From positions 1,658,182 through 1,722,181 of the forward strand of contig JAHFWL010001001.1 of the NCBI GenBank assembly GCA_021292165.1: a DNA stretch of 64,000 bases, written 5' to 3'. The notes below the pieces were generated by a model that made no database searches, was not told the DNA's origin, and saw nothing but the letters and a program-made list of their open reading frames with translations. A program made the translations under genes and the position numbers. The DNA is from Shinisaurus crocodilurus (taxonomy: Eukaryota; Chordata; Lepidosauria; Squamata; Shinisauridae). Shown piece after piece: positions 49,599-60,162 of the stretch (within the stretch, counting starts at the first letter, position 1; each line of letters starts with the position of its first letter).

Positions 49599-50594
49599 AA
49601 CAGTAGCTTGCAGGCTGATGTTGACCCTTCCGGCACTCCATAGCAGCTCCGGACACGATTTATTTTTTTTAAAAAAATTATTCCTGTTTTCAGCACCCAT
49701 GGGGGGTGCAGCCCATGACAGGGGGGGATGCCCCCTCCAGACCTCCTGAGGTTGACCACCCCTGCTCTGGGCAGATGTGCACTAAGACAAACATTTTCTA
49801 GCCTTCAGCACCCACTATACAAGCATCTTCAACTATTAGTAGTTATTTCAACCCAGGACTGCAGCCATCTAACATTGCAAAGCTGTAACAACACCTGAAT
49901 CAATCTGGACAACCTATTTTCCTTAATCTAAGCAAGAAACATTTTAAATAGAATAGGCAGGGCCAGTAAGCAGAAGAATCACCTACGTTTGACTTCCCTA
50001 TGATAAGGCAATGGGAAAGCTTTCCTTCCAGGCTGCTTCAAGTCAGTATCTTCTTAAGTCTAACGCAACAGCAAGGAAGAGAAAGAAAAAGATCAGGGCA
50101 TTCAATAAATCACAAAGCTCTTTTTTTGTGCCTTCCGATTTATCTCTGCCTTCAATCCATGAAATCTAAGAAAAGGAGAAGAAAGACCTGGGGATATCAC
50201 ACAGCTTGCTTCTGCCAGGGACTGGAGGCAAACCAAGAAAAGGGATACAGTTACCCCGCCTCTCTGCACGAGCCAGTGCTCAAGCCACATTAAAATAATA
50301 GCTGCATTCACTTGCGGTCGCAAGAAGGATATTGTGTGTGTGCAAAGAAGAGGAGGCATCCAGAATAATTCCAGGTTCAAACAGGAACTTAACAGAAGTT
50401 TTCTATATTAAAAAGTGATTGAATGCAACCAAACATGATAGACGACTCACCCTGGCTTTGGGAAGGGAATAGTGTAGGAGTATCGGCTGTAAAGTCAGAC
50501 AGACGCAGCCGGACCATTAGAAAAGGGAGAGCTCCTCCAAGAGCCATAAAATGACAGAGGCTTCCAAGGAGATCATGGAGGCCTGTATTATTAG
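49599..50594. other. Repeat-poor intergenic block
   Basis: About 1 kb with no transposon recognised. 49970-50430 is unique mixed sequence. The plus and minus open frames near 50000-50380 overlap each other and have no recognisable domain. Confidence 0.4.
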
Positions 50595-50647
<53 letters not shown>

Positions 50648-50648
50648 T
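50595..50648. repeat. (CA)n-(TA)n microsatellite
   Basis: About 16 CA units changing to TA units. Confidence 0.95.
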
Positions 50649-51271
50649 CCCCTAAGCTGCAAGAGCACTAGACATTTCTCTTTACCACAAGAAGAGATAA
50701 TGGGTAGCAGGAAGAGCTAGAGGAGACAGGTATAATAAGAAACCAAACAGAGCTGGATTTCTCAGTCCATAAAACGTTTGGTTCTGGGTTTGTTGTGTTT
50801 TTTTTTAAATAATGAATGACTTTTACAGGTGGATCCTTGAGTTTCCATTCTAGCGGGTCTCGCAGCAAGTGGAAATAGATTCCTATTCTAAATTCATATT
50901 TAGCATGTATATCAGAGCAGGCAACTACTTTTGGTCTAGGGGCTGAATTGCCCAACCTGGACCAAGCCAGTGGGCAGGATGATGTCATGCCTCGAAGCCC
51001 CTCCCACTCCTGTGACATCACCACCCCACCCACCCCACTTGTCTTTTCTCTGTGCAGAGAGAACATGGAGTTTCCTCTCCCCTCCCAGGAGGCATGGCTT
51101 AGGGAGGATCAGGAATAAGGCAAGGAAGCGAGAGGGCACACAGAGGGTGCACAACTCTCCACAGGCTGAATTAGGAACCTCCACAGGCTGCAGCTTCCCT
51201 GCCCCAGACGTAAATAGTCCTTTTTGGTGCTTGACGCACTTTCCCAAAATGGGCATTGTAATCCTTACGTC
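50649..51271. other. Intergenic, unassigned
   Basis: Nothing recognised apart from a short T run. Confidence 0.45.
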
Positions 51272-51520
51272 AAGCCAATGTGGCGTAGTGGTGAGAGTGT
51301 TGGACTGGGACTTGGGAGATCCGGGTTATAGTCCCCGCTCAGCCATGAAACTCATTGGGTGGCTTTGGGCCGGTCACTTGACTCTCAGCCTAACCTACCT
51401 CACAGGGTTGTTGTGAGGATAAAATGGAGAGGTGGAGGAGGATTATGTAAACCGCCTTGGGTTCCTTGCAGGAAGAAAGGGGGGGGGTATAAATATAATA
51501 AATAAATAAATAAATAAATA
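51272..51520 (+). mobile_element. Sauria-type tRNA SINE, copy 6
   Basis: 'agccaatgtggcgtagtggt', 'gatccgggttatagtccccg', 'cctcacagggttgttgtgag', (AAATA)n tail. Confidence 0.95.
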
Positions 51521-51810
51521 AGCCAGCAAGGTAGGTTGCTGAATTGTTTTTATTGATTGTATCCTGCCCCGAGATTCATTGATGTGGGATAGGTTAGAAA
51601 TATTTAAACACACAAACACATATTATCCACATACTGGGGATGGGACATGGAGACAGAAAGAGTGAGCAAGCGAGCACTGTTAGGCTCTGCTATCCCAGCA
51701 ATGGAATATATCTTAGGGTGTCTCCAAAATGATGGCATCACATGAGATCTATTTCAGAAAAGAGTGTTCAGTGACATTTTTAGCTGATTATTCTGGTTCT
51801 GTGGTGGGGA
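51521..51810. other. Intergenic spacer
   Basis: Nothing recognised. Confidence 0.4.
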
Positions 51811-51852
51811 ATACACACACACACACACACACACACGTGTGTGTGTGTGTAT
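51811..51852. repeat. (CA)n-(GT)n dinucleotide palindrome
   Basis: About 13 CA units, ACGT centre, about 8 GT units. Same self-complementary design as 1294-1374. Confidence 0.95.
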
Positions 51853-51900
51853 TGCACGTCATCATGTTCTCCACTCACTCTAATTTTCATTTATCTAAGC

Positions 51901-52006
51901 CAGTGTTCCCCAACCTTGGGTCCCCAGTTGTTTTTGGCCTACAACTCCCTACATGCTGGGAGTTGTAGGCCAAAAACATCTGGGGACCCAAGGTTGGAGA
52001 ACACTG
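51901..52006. mobile_element. hAT palindrome family A, copy 7, perfect 8-bp target duplication
   Basis: 106 bp, the shortest copy: CAGTGTTCCCCAACCTTGGG to its complement with the centre deleted to 'actccctacatgctgggagt'. Flanked by ATCTAAGC at 51893-51900 and 52007-52014. Confidence 0.94.
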
Positions 52007-52014
52007 ATCTAAGC

Positions 52015-52394
52015 TATGGCAAACGGAGTTCCCTCATAGGATTTCTGTTCTTCTAGTCCCATCACCACCTTTGTCAATTTCCTCTGCATCTAGTCTATTC
52101 ACTGTGCAGGGACTAGTAGGCCAGTAATCAGACTATTGCGATCGGCAACGGTTGTTTGTCCACATTAGCATCCTAAATGGTTGCCCAGTTTGTCTCTATT
52201 GTTGGGTAGGTCCTACATTCCCCTTCTCCAAGCTCCTTACTAGTGATGCCGGCTGGCGGGTCAAATCACATCTGTTCGTAATGCTCACCTTTCTAGTGAG
52301 CTTGGACCGCTGCCGTACAATTTAATTCATCATTAATTTTGGAAGAGGTTGCGAGCTTCGGCATGTGCCCAGCCTGCATCTAAAGAGCCCCGTT
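52015..52394. other. Intergenic spacer
   Basis: Nothing recognised. Confidence 0.4.
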
Positions 52395-52850
52395 TCTGTG
52401 CATGCATTGAGTTGGTTGGTTTACGGCACAATCCAATGAAGTTGGCCGTAACCCTCCAAACCTGGAGGATTATGGGCATCCTATGCGTAGTGGGAGGAGG
52501 GTGGTTCACCGATGTATAAGAATTTTGGTTTTGCTCATGAAACATGCGACCATGCTCTGTTTGACGCTCCAAACGCACGCAGGAGCACGTGTCCGCCGAA
52601 AATATGCTCGCGTTCGTGTCATTCCTGATTCCCAGTTCGATTTGCACCAATGTCCTAATTTGTGCAAATGTCCTCAGTAGGCTGAATCAACCCCTGCTTT
52701 AGTTTGTGGAAGAAATCTACACCAATCTCCCGTTCAATCATTGCTTGGTTTGTGCAGGTTTCCCGTTCGCACAGAGCGAGCCGCAAATGCTAACGGGAAT
52801 CGGGCACAAGACGAGTGGTGAGATGATGTTCAGAGAATACTTGTGATCTA
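52395..52850. repeat. Family E end (52428-52515) followed by repeat family G, copy 6
   Basis: 'ggcacaatccaatgaagttg' with 'gccgtaaccctccaaacctg' looks like an E end. Then 'gatttgcaccaatgtcctaa', 'tttgtgcaaatgtcctcagt' and 'ttgtgcaggtttcccgttcg' are G words. Confidence 0.4.
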
Positions 52851-52927
52851 GAACATTGCTTGTTCACTTAAGAAAGCATCTGGTTTGTCCCAGCAAACAC
52901 CAGAGTTAGATCAGCAGCCCTGGGCTG

Positions 52928-53315
52928 TTATTTATTTATTTAGATTTATATCCCGCCTTTTTTCCTGCAGAGAAGGCAAGGTGGCTTACATAATCCTCCT
53001 CATCCTCCTCTCCATTTTATCCTCATAACAACCCTGTGAGGTAGGTTAGGCTAAGAGTCAGTGACTGTCCCAAAGTCACCCAGTGAGCTTTATGGATGAG
53101 TGGGGTTAAAAAAACAAGATCTCCTGAGCCCCAATCCAACACTCTAACCCAGGGCTCTCCAACCTTGGGTCCCCAGATGTTGCTGGACTACAGCTCCCAG
53201 AATCCCTTGCCATTAGCCATGCTGCCTGGGTATGCTGGGAGCTGTAGGCCAGCAACATCAGGGGACCCAAGGTTGGAGAGCCCTGCTCTAACCACTGTAC
53301 CACACTGGCTCTCTT
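52928..53315 (-). mobile_element. Sauria-type tRNA SINE, copy 7, split by a hAT palindrome
   Basis: Tail and body at 52928-53149, head resumes at 53286 ('ctctaaccactgtaccacac'). Removing the insertion restores a standard SINE head. Confidence 0.95.
53150..53285. mobile_element. hAT palindrome family A, copy 8, perfect target duplication inside a SINE
   Basis: CAGGGCTCTCCAACCTTGGG to its complement, 136 bp. Flanked by CTCTAACC at 53142-53149 and 53286-53293. The SINE contains this word once, so the duplication is directly proven. Confidence 0.97.
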
Positions 53316-53589
53316 TGAGCTCTCCCTGCAACCAACAGCTCCACATTCCTACGCTTGGTCCCATTTCCACCTAGCTGAATCTGGTCCAGGGATCTTCTCT
53401 TAAATTGCAATGCTGCCAGGAAGGGTTTCATCTTCTGTAAAGTTAGTGGTCTCAAGGCTGGTCTCTCGAGATACACACACACACAAATGGCTTCATGTGA
53501 AGGACTGCCAACTGGTCCTTTCCTCAAGACGAGAGATCAAAGGTGCCAAACTGCCAGCCTTGGCTCTGCCGTCTTGACTTGATTCTCTC
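53316..53589. other. Intergenic spacer
   Basis: Nothing recognised. Confidence 0.4.
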
Positions 53590-54170
53590 AGGGCCTTGCC
53601 CTTAGTCTATACACTGGATTTAGCACTGAACCACAGAGGAACCACACACACTGTGTGGGGTAAAACCAGGGAAGTTTATTTATGGTAAACAGATTACAAT
53701 AAAAGGTGGGGAATGAGGGAAGGGGGGAAGGGGGGGAGACACTTTGGTATACACAAGTAGAGCTACAAAACAACAAAACTAGTCCCTTACTATATAAATA
53801 CCCAGGCACTTACTCTTTGCCTGGGGGCTGGTCTTCTTAGGGCTTGCCTCAGCAAAAAGCCCCACTCCGCGCTCCTTCGTGTGTCCAGACAACAACAACA
53901 CCCAAAAGCCACAGCTGGCAATATCAAATTCTCCCCCCACCCCTCCTTTCAGGAGCTTGGCTGTCCTTGGCCAATCAGGATGAACTTCATCTGGGCTAGG
54001 CAGAAGAGGGGCGGCTCCTTGATCATGACTAGAGGGCTTGGGAACATTTGCATGCGAAGACCTGTGGCACAGGGACATCAAAGGGACTTGGGAAACTCTG
54101 AGGCGACAGGGGCCACCAGAGGAAGCTATGTGCATTTGCCTGGGGTTCCCAGCCTCCAGCTGGGATTACA
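53590..54170 (-). mobile_element. Probable solitary LTR
   Basis: The minus strand has a TATA-like 'gtatttatatagtaa' (complement of 53788-53802), then about 100 nt later an AATAAA signal ('ccataaataaacttccc', complement of about 53674-53690), the usual U3-R-U5 order. The upstream part contains a CCAAT-like 'gattggccaag'. No internal genes or second LTR. Borders uncertain. Confidence 0.55.
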
Positions 54171-54305
54171 CTTGTTTACACGTGTGGAGGTGCAGAGAAG
54201 GGTCGGCTTTTCTTCACACTTCATCTTTGCGAAGGCGGCGCCGTTGTTCTGCAAATCCTACTTTGATGGGTTCATTCAAATATTATTTTGGAGAGAGACC
54301 AAGAA

Positions 54306-54310
<5 letters not shown>
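54171..54310. other. Intergenic spacer
   Basis: Nothing recognised. Confidence 0.35.
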
Positions 54311-54353
<43 letters not shown>

Positions 54354-54378
54354 CCACCATCACCACCACCACCACCTA
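54311..54378. repeat. (ATC)n/(ACC)n microsatellite
   Basis: About 15 ATC units changing to CACCACC. The His-rich and Ile-rich open frames (53881-54411 and 54038-54379) are read-through of this repeat, not genes. Confidence 0.95.
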
Positions 54379-54777
54379 GCTAAGCTCATGCATTGCGTTG
54401 AAGTGGACTGAAATGGAAAGGAGTTCTCCCCACAGAGAATGCTTTTGGCATATTTCCCCCCATCTTGTGTCCAAAAAAATGACTCGGAAGGCTTAGGTTA
54501 GCCCATTTTGCTTACATCTGCCATAGCCTGGGCTTAGGAAAGGAGGCACAGATGCAGCAAGAGATGAAAAGGAGGATTGAAAAATGCGTTTCCAGAGCCA
54601 TCTGTTCACTGAGAGAGAGGGTGGAAATATTATGTAGAAAACACACAAACTGATCTCTTTTGAAATGAAAGGAAACAAATCTTGGCTGTCGCTGAAATGA
54701 ATGACTTCCAAAGTTTCTGGTCTGGGGGCATCTCCATGCCCAACTCTCATGAATGAGAAGGGAAAAGTCAAAAAAGG
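54379..54777. other. Intergenic, unassigned
   Basis: No transposon recognised. Minus-strand frames near 54493-54835 overlap a foldback and lack recognisable features. Confidence 0.4.
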
Positions 54778-54850
54778 CGCGTGCAACCCTATGCCTGTTT
54801 AGACAGGAAAAAAAAGTCCTACAACTCCCCAGCATTCCCCAGCCAACACT
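54778..54850. mobile_element. Foldback family B, half copy
   Basis: 'gcgtgcaaccctatgcctgt', 'ttagacaggaaaaaaaagtc', 'ctacaactccccagcattcc'. The right arm is missing. Confidence 0.65.
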
Positions 54851-55154
54851 GGGGATTTTGGATCCTCTCAGAGCTTGAATGGTAGCTTCAGTTGCATGGT
54901 AGCTTCAGTTGCAGAGACTTCGTGTGCCTATTTCAGTGAATAGATAAATCTGGGATTTAGGTTGACCACTCTGCCACTGACAGCCATCCAGCTCCAAGGT
55001 AGTGGTGAAGCTGGAACTAGCCACAGCATAGGATACCATACCAGATGCATATTGCCTAAATAATGCATCTGTTAAGGGCATGGCTTTTATCCATAATTTC
55101 CCAGCATTTTGGAGCCTGAGCGAATAGGGAACGCCCTTTACCAAACATATTAAA
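54851..55154. other. Intergenic spacer
   Basis: A tandem 'atggtagcttcagttgca' pair at 54881-54916; nothing else recognised. Confidence 0.45.
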
Positions 55155-55450
55155 CCAAAGGGTTTATTTTTTTGTTAATTATGAAATAAAAATTGCCATC
55201 CATTCATTTCAAAGCAGACTGAAACATCCAGGTCTTTAGGGCCCATGTGAAAACAAGGCGGGAGCCACACAAATGTCAGGGCATTTCACATAGATGGGGC
55301 CACCACAGAAAAGGCCCAATCTCTTGTGCCCACCAACCGAATAGATCTTACATCCAGGCACATGAGCAGGGCCACTGTCGGCAATCTCAGGGCCTAGGAA
55401 GGTTCATATAGATGCAGGTGGTCCCTCATATAACCTGATCTCAAGCCCTT
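55155..55450 (-). mobile_element. L2-like LINE fragment
   Basis: 'catagatggggccaccacag', 'aaaaggcccaatctcttgtg' and 'ggttcatatagatgcaggtg' resemble the complement of the reverse-transcriptase tail region in 45712-46575. Strongly worn. Confidence 0.55.
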
Positions 55451-55741
55451 TTGGGCTTTAAAGGTGAAACATATGTATTTTTGTTGCATTCACAAAATGT
55501 GCCGGACCCGGTATCCACATAGGGACATCCACCGACCGTTGGCCATTCATTGAAAGATATCTGAGAGATACATTTTGCATTTATCCTCAAATGGCCTTTA
55601 AAAAAAACCCAAAAGACAACAACGGTAAGAAGTGTTATCATGTAAGGAAGGAACAGCTACAGGGAACTTGTTTTGCCCTTCCCTGCCAGAAACAAACAAA
55701 GAAAGAAAGACCTATAAGAACCTTTTGAACCAAGAACAACA
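55451..55741. other. Intergenic spacer
   Basis: Nothing recognised. Confidence 0.4.
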
Positions 55742-56240
55742 GGTGCCTGAGTTTTGCTTTCTTCCTCCTCCCTCCCAATCCCTTTTCCTTTTGTGGCATG
55801 TCTTTTAGATTGTAAGCCTGAGGGCAGGGACTGTCTTCTTTAAAAAATAAAATATAAATTATTTAGTTATTATAAACTACATACAAAACTATAAAACACA
55901 AACAAAGAGCTAAAATAAATCATAAGGTGCACCCCCCCCCCACCTGCCTAGGGACCAACTAATATACATCCATCCCCTTAATCAATTAAATTCCACATTC
56001 CAAAAATATAGCATATCCTGACAAGGCCTACTCCCCTTCCCCTTTATTAATACACAGTCTGATAATTGATTCCATATATCCACAAAATTATTCTTCTTTA
56101 ACTGTCCCTTTTTGCATTTGATACTACAAGTTAGTTTATCATTTAGGGCTATATCCCAAACTTCCTCATACCACGGGACTGTCTTCTTATTAATCTTTGT
56201 AAGCCACTCTGGGAGCCTGTTCTGGCTGAAGAGCGGGGTA
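55742..56240 (+). mobile_element. Retroposon family Q, complete, split by an L1 insertion
   Basis: Left part 55742-55840 matches 3031-3110. Right part 56175-56240 gives the end: 'tttgtaagccactctgggag' and 'aagagcggggtataaatgca'. The two halves join at a word present twice. Confidence 0.75.
55841..56174 (-). pseudogene. L1 LINE ORF2 C-terminus and 3' end, 5'-truncated, 14-bp target duplication
   Basis: Flanked by GGGACTGTCTTCTT at 55827-55840 and 56175-56188. The minus strand encodes a fragment typical of the L1 ORF2 C-terminus (V-W-D-I-A-L-N-D-K-L-T-C-S-I, then F-V-D-I-W-N-Q-L). The 3' region and A/T-rich tail lie at the left. It is about 334 bp, far short of a full L1, and inactive. The frame enters the neighbouring repeat at its start. 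Confidence 0.9.
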
Positions 56241-56249
56241 TAAATGCAA

Positions 56250-56415
56250 TAGATTTCATAGATCATAGAGTTGGAAGGAGCCTACAAGGCTATCGAGTCC
56301 AACCCCCTGCTCAATGCAGGAAACTAGAGGAGGGGTCTCCCATCCAAGTAATAACCAGGCCTGACCCTGCTTAGCTTTCCACGCTCAGACAAGCTGAGCC
56401 AGCGTAAGCCACAGG
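56250..56415 (-). mobile_element. 5S-CR1 SINE, copy 8, full length
   Basis: Complement order as copy 6; the 5S-like head ends at 'gcgtaagccacagg' (56415). It abuts the end of family Q. Confidence 0.93.
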
Positions 56416-57351
56416 CTTACTTATAAATAAATAAATAAATGTTGCCAAGCAAGGGTTAAAGCATCCCATAGCATGGAGGGCTGCAGAAGTGCTTGAGGAA
56501 AAGCAAAGAAATATTCCTCCCACCCCACACCGCCTTACCCTCTGATAAGGAATGAAAAGGTGCAACTCATTCCATATGGTGCCTGAGTCCCACACCAATC
56601 AGGCCTCTGGTTGGCCTGCTTGTGTATAAGAACTCACAAGCCTGATAAATGGGGGTCCTTTCTTGTGGCCAGCCAGAGCTGAGTTTGCTTTGAATAGCAA
56701 AAGAAACGCAGAGGCAAAAGCGAGGGCATATTTGTGCGTGCGTGTGGGGAGAACAGTTTGCAGAAATCTAACGGAAAGTGGTTCTTTGGGGAGGAGGCCG
56801 GAGGGACAATCAAACAGGGATGTTTTTCAGGAGAAGGATGATGGACATTGTAATGCTAAATTGTGTGTTCCAGGAGTGGGCAGAAGGTAGACCTCGATCT
56901 ACTGGTAGATCTTGCAGTGGTTTGCAGCGAGGATTTCTGACTTCCAGTTATTTAACAATTGCAGCAACAAAATGACATGCACATGCATGCGCATGCGCAC
57001 GCGGGCGTACACACACACACACAATTATACCGTGTGTGTCTGTCTGTCTGTCTGTCTGTCTCACATCAAGAAAGCTTGGAGTAACCAGGAGTGGATTTTT
57101 GTGTGGAAGGACTGTGAGCTCCATTCAGTTCTGGGACCCGAAACAAATGCCTGGGCTCAGAACTCATGCATTCTAAATGTATGTCTTTTGGAGCTGGCTC
57201 TTGTTGGCAGATTGTGGGGTTCTAGTAAAAACAAAAAGGAAAGTAGATCCCACAAGCCTGAAGTCTGCCCACCACTGATGTATCTGTTACACTGAGCACT
57301 CCCTAACACACTATACTAAGGGCTAAAATATAACATGATGCTGGGAGACAG
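56416..57351. other. Intergenic, partly an old repeat
   Basis: 57000-57065 holds CA and (TGTC)n tracts. 57090-57280 echoes 34070-34260. 56660-56900 is GC-mixed and unassigned. No coding signal. Confidence 0.4.
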
Positions 57352-57455
57352 AGGTGGTGTTACGGGGTGGCACCACTAGGGCTTGAGCCCAGAATCTTTC
57401 ATTTGGAGCCCCAAATCTCTGGGAGGCCCTCTGCCCCACCACCCTGCTGTCGCAT
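57352..57455 (+). mobile_element. Repeat family R1, truncated copy
   Basis: CAGAGGTGGTGTTACGGGGT start, 'tttggagccccaaatctctg', cut at 'caccaccctgctgtc'. Confidence 0.7.
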
Positions 57456-57469
57456 TCATGTTGCATTCA

Positions 57470-57795
57470 TGTTGGAAAGTGCACACTTGTGCAAATGTGC
57501 ATTTGTGTAAATGCCCCCCAAATTTCCATTTTCATGCTTTAGCCTAATGGGGGAAAACATGCATTTTTGGTCTGTTTGGGTTCCCCGCTCCCCATATTTT
57601 TCGTATTTTTGTATGACTAAAATTGCGTACAATTCTGGAAAGTTAAAATAACCCCAAAAAAACTGGTCTGCAAGTCTCCAGAATCTACGCAACTTGGAAA
57701 AAGCTGGTCCGTTGCGGATTCAGTGGATTGGATTCATAGAAATCCAAACCCATTTGAATTTGTTGTGGATTTCTCCAACAACCCTACCTGAAAAA
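57470..57795. repeat. Repeat family G, copy 7
   Basis: 'gtgcacacttgtgcaaatgt', 'gcatttgtgtaaatgccccc', then 'ggattcatagaaatccaaac' and 'gtggatttctccaacaaccc'. Confidence 0.5.
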
Positions 57796-57884
57796 AACCC
57801 TAACCCATCAAATGCTGAGGATAGCACATGCTTGCTCTCAAAAATTATCTTTCCTATTCAAAATTCATGAAGATGTTCAGTTTG

Positions 57885-58021
57885 AACATAAGAACATAAG
57901 AAGAGCCATGCTGGATCAGACCAAGGGTCCATCTAAACTAGTCCAACATTTTGTTCACACGGAACGCTGGACTAGATGGACCTTGGTGGTCTGATCCAGC
58001 ATGGCTCTTCTTGTGTTCTTA
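57885..58021. mobile_element. Two CR1-like 3' ends, head to head
   Basis: 57885-57960 is a minus copy ('aacataagaagagccatgct', 'ggatcagaccaagggtccat') and 57961-58021 a plus copy ('ctggactagatggaccttgg', 'ccagcatggctcttcttgtg'). They form a near-perfect inverted repeat. Confidence 0.85.
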
Positions 58022-59129
58022 TGCTGCTGCCTTTGGGGAGACATGGCAAATAAGGACACAGGAGCAGTGCAGAGGATCATTTGGGGGGTCCTCCCGGACC
58101 TGGGTCCCTGGGCCTGAGCCCCACAGTCTGGAACTGGCAGCGCCAGTGCCCAGCAGTGCCCAAGGTTGCTGCATGGTAATGCCAGGCCTGCTACATGTAG
58201 ACACTCTGTGCAAATATTGTGTTGAATGTGTGTAGGAGAGATGGCGGGGAAAGTGTGTGAGATCTTCCTGTACGCTCGTTCATTCTACCCAGCTGTAACA
58301 TCTGCACAATGAATCCTTCTGCAACGTTAGCCATGAGAGACGAGGGAAACGGAAGCCTCTGGACCCTCGTTGCCTTAGCTGCACTGACGCTGTCTTCCTG
58401 TCGACGAGCCTGCCAAAAACAACACCCCTCCTGTGTTGCTCATTACACCATAACTAATATTAATCCAATCAAAGCTGACTTTAGTGAGCGGAGTTCTAAG
58501 GAATCCGCCTCTTGCTTTTTGCGTTTCGGGTTCAGTCGGATGAAATTCCAGGTCGCTTCAATATGTCTGTAGGTCTTTCAAGATGCCTCTCGGCATGAAC
58601 AACAAATCCATCAAGGCCCATCCAAGCTGTGGAAGGCTGTCATCCCCACTTCAGTGCGGACCCATGGGCTACAGTAAATCTTTTCCTGTCAAGCAGACCG
58701 ATCCCTTCATTGAGGGCCAACAAACTTCCCGGAGATGTGTGCAGGCAGCCAAATGTTTCTCCTCTGCCATAAAGCCAAGATGTTGCATGTCTCCCTGTGA
58801 AGATGGGAAACCCCCAGGAAAAAAAATATGTTCCCATTAAGCCCTGGATCTATCACCATCCATGCTGGGAAAAAGAGGGAGCCGTAACTCTCTCCAGCTG
58901 GCTTACAGTTATGGGAAACACTAGTTTATTACTCACAGGGGCACTTCTGGAATTTTCCTTGGGCCAGAAGAGCTCGTAGCCTTGCTCTGCAACCGAGGGC
59001 CAATTGCTACCATCAGCCCAAGGAAGCTTTGCCTTTTAATGCTTCCCCATGAGGTGGGGTGGGGGTGTGTGTCAGCAATCTGCATGTAGAAAACTAGTAT
59101 GTCAGGAAGGTTTTAATTTCCCCACACAC
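58022..59129. other. Repeat-free intergenic block, candidate regulatory DNA
   Basis: About 1.1 kb without recognised transposons. 58230-58860 has raised CpG and GC content and words such as 'taatattaatccaatcaaag' (homeodomain and TCF/LEF-like sites). Open frames of 60-94 codons overlap on both strands and are not convincing. Confidence 0.4.
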
Positions 59130-59175
59130 AATTCTATACATGTCTACTCAGTGGGGCTTACTCCAAGGTTGCAGC
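59130..59175. mobile_element. Foldback family I, truncated
   Basis: 'acaattctatacatgtctac' then 'tcagtggggcttactccaag'. The centre is deleted. Confidence 0.65.
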
Positions 59176-59178
59176 ATT

Positions 59179-59213
59179 TGTGTGTGTGTGTGTGTGTGTG
59201 TGTGCACGCGTGT
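59179..59213. repeat. (TG)n microsatellite
   Basis: About 13 TG units, then CACGCGTGTG. Confidence 0.95.
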
Positions 59214-59715
59214 GTCTGTATATGATGTTAGCAAATATCTTTCGATCCACATTTATATGTGGTTTGGAATGGAGTTATCCTTTGGCTTGTTCCCTTCTCC
59301 AAAGGTTGCAATGCACTTCTCAGCTCAAAAAAATGCATACAAAATGAGTTTATTTTTAAATGCATACAACACACACACACACACACTCACACACATATAT
59401 ATGGGGAAATTTGTGCAATTTAAAAGCACAATTTTTGATACTTTATAATTCACCAAAAGCAGGACCTAATGGACTTGTGACTGGGTGTGTCTAGCCCAAC
59501 TGAGAGATAGATAGATCCCACTTTTCTTTATAAATTAATTCAAAGCAGCATACAGTAAGTTTTAAAACAAACAAAACCCCAGATCAATAACAAGACATGA
59601 AGTACATCAGGAAAAAAACAAAGCTATGATCAAAGTAACCCAGCAGCTAGGTCCCACACTAACTGCCCCGCTGCCTCTACATTGTATGTCATATTCATAC
59701 AAGTTGCCCACAAAA
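59214..59715. other. Intergenic, unassigned
   Basis: A CA tract at 59368-59396; otherwise AT-rich, with a possible LINE tail complement near 59520-59620. Confidence 0.4.
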
Positions 59716-60162
59716 CAGCGGCGGTGTTAGGGGGCGGCCCACTAAGGCTGGAGGCCCCAAATCTTTCATTTGGAGCCCCGAATCTCTGGGAGGCCCTCTG
59801 TCCCACCACCCTGCTGTCCATGGGCACTTGCTGAAAGAAAGGTCATGGGGTCCTGATGATCTCTGTTGCATCTGATCCCGCTGGATTAGCTGGCTTTTGG
59901 GCCACATGGGCTTCAACTCCTGCTGCCTCCCTTTAATTTTTCTGTCTGAGGTTTTTTTCTGAACTCCAATGCCCTCCTCTCCCCTGTCCATACATCCCTT
60001 TTTACAAATAGGGGTGTCCTTAGGAGACAGGGTCCTTTAAAGACACACACAGAGAGAGATACTTTAGAGCATATGTCAGTTAGAAATGCAAATTTGTGCT
60101 TCTTCTTTTTTTGTCCCATGGGCCTGAGCCCCAGATCTTTTCAGTATCTAGCAACTCCCCTG
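59716..60162 (+). mobile_element. Repeat family R1, copy 4, full length
   Basis: CAGCGGCGGTGTTAGGGGGC to 'tatctagcaactcccctg', all landmarks present. This and copy 1 are the best for building a consensus. Confidence 0.72.

Noticed and set aside
50936..51416. 106-148 codon frames on both strands
   Set aside because: They overlap one another and run into a Sauria SINE.
54311..54378. CRISPR-like array
   Set aside because: A trinucleotide microsatellite in vertebrate DNA, with no spacers.
53881..54411. 176-codon frame ending in poly-His
   Set aside because: It runs from a probable LTR through an (ATC)n microsatellite.
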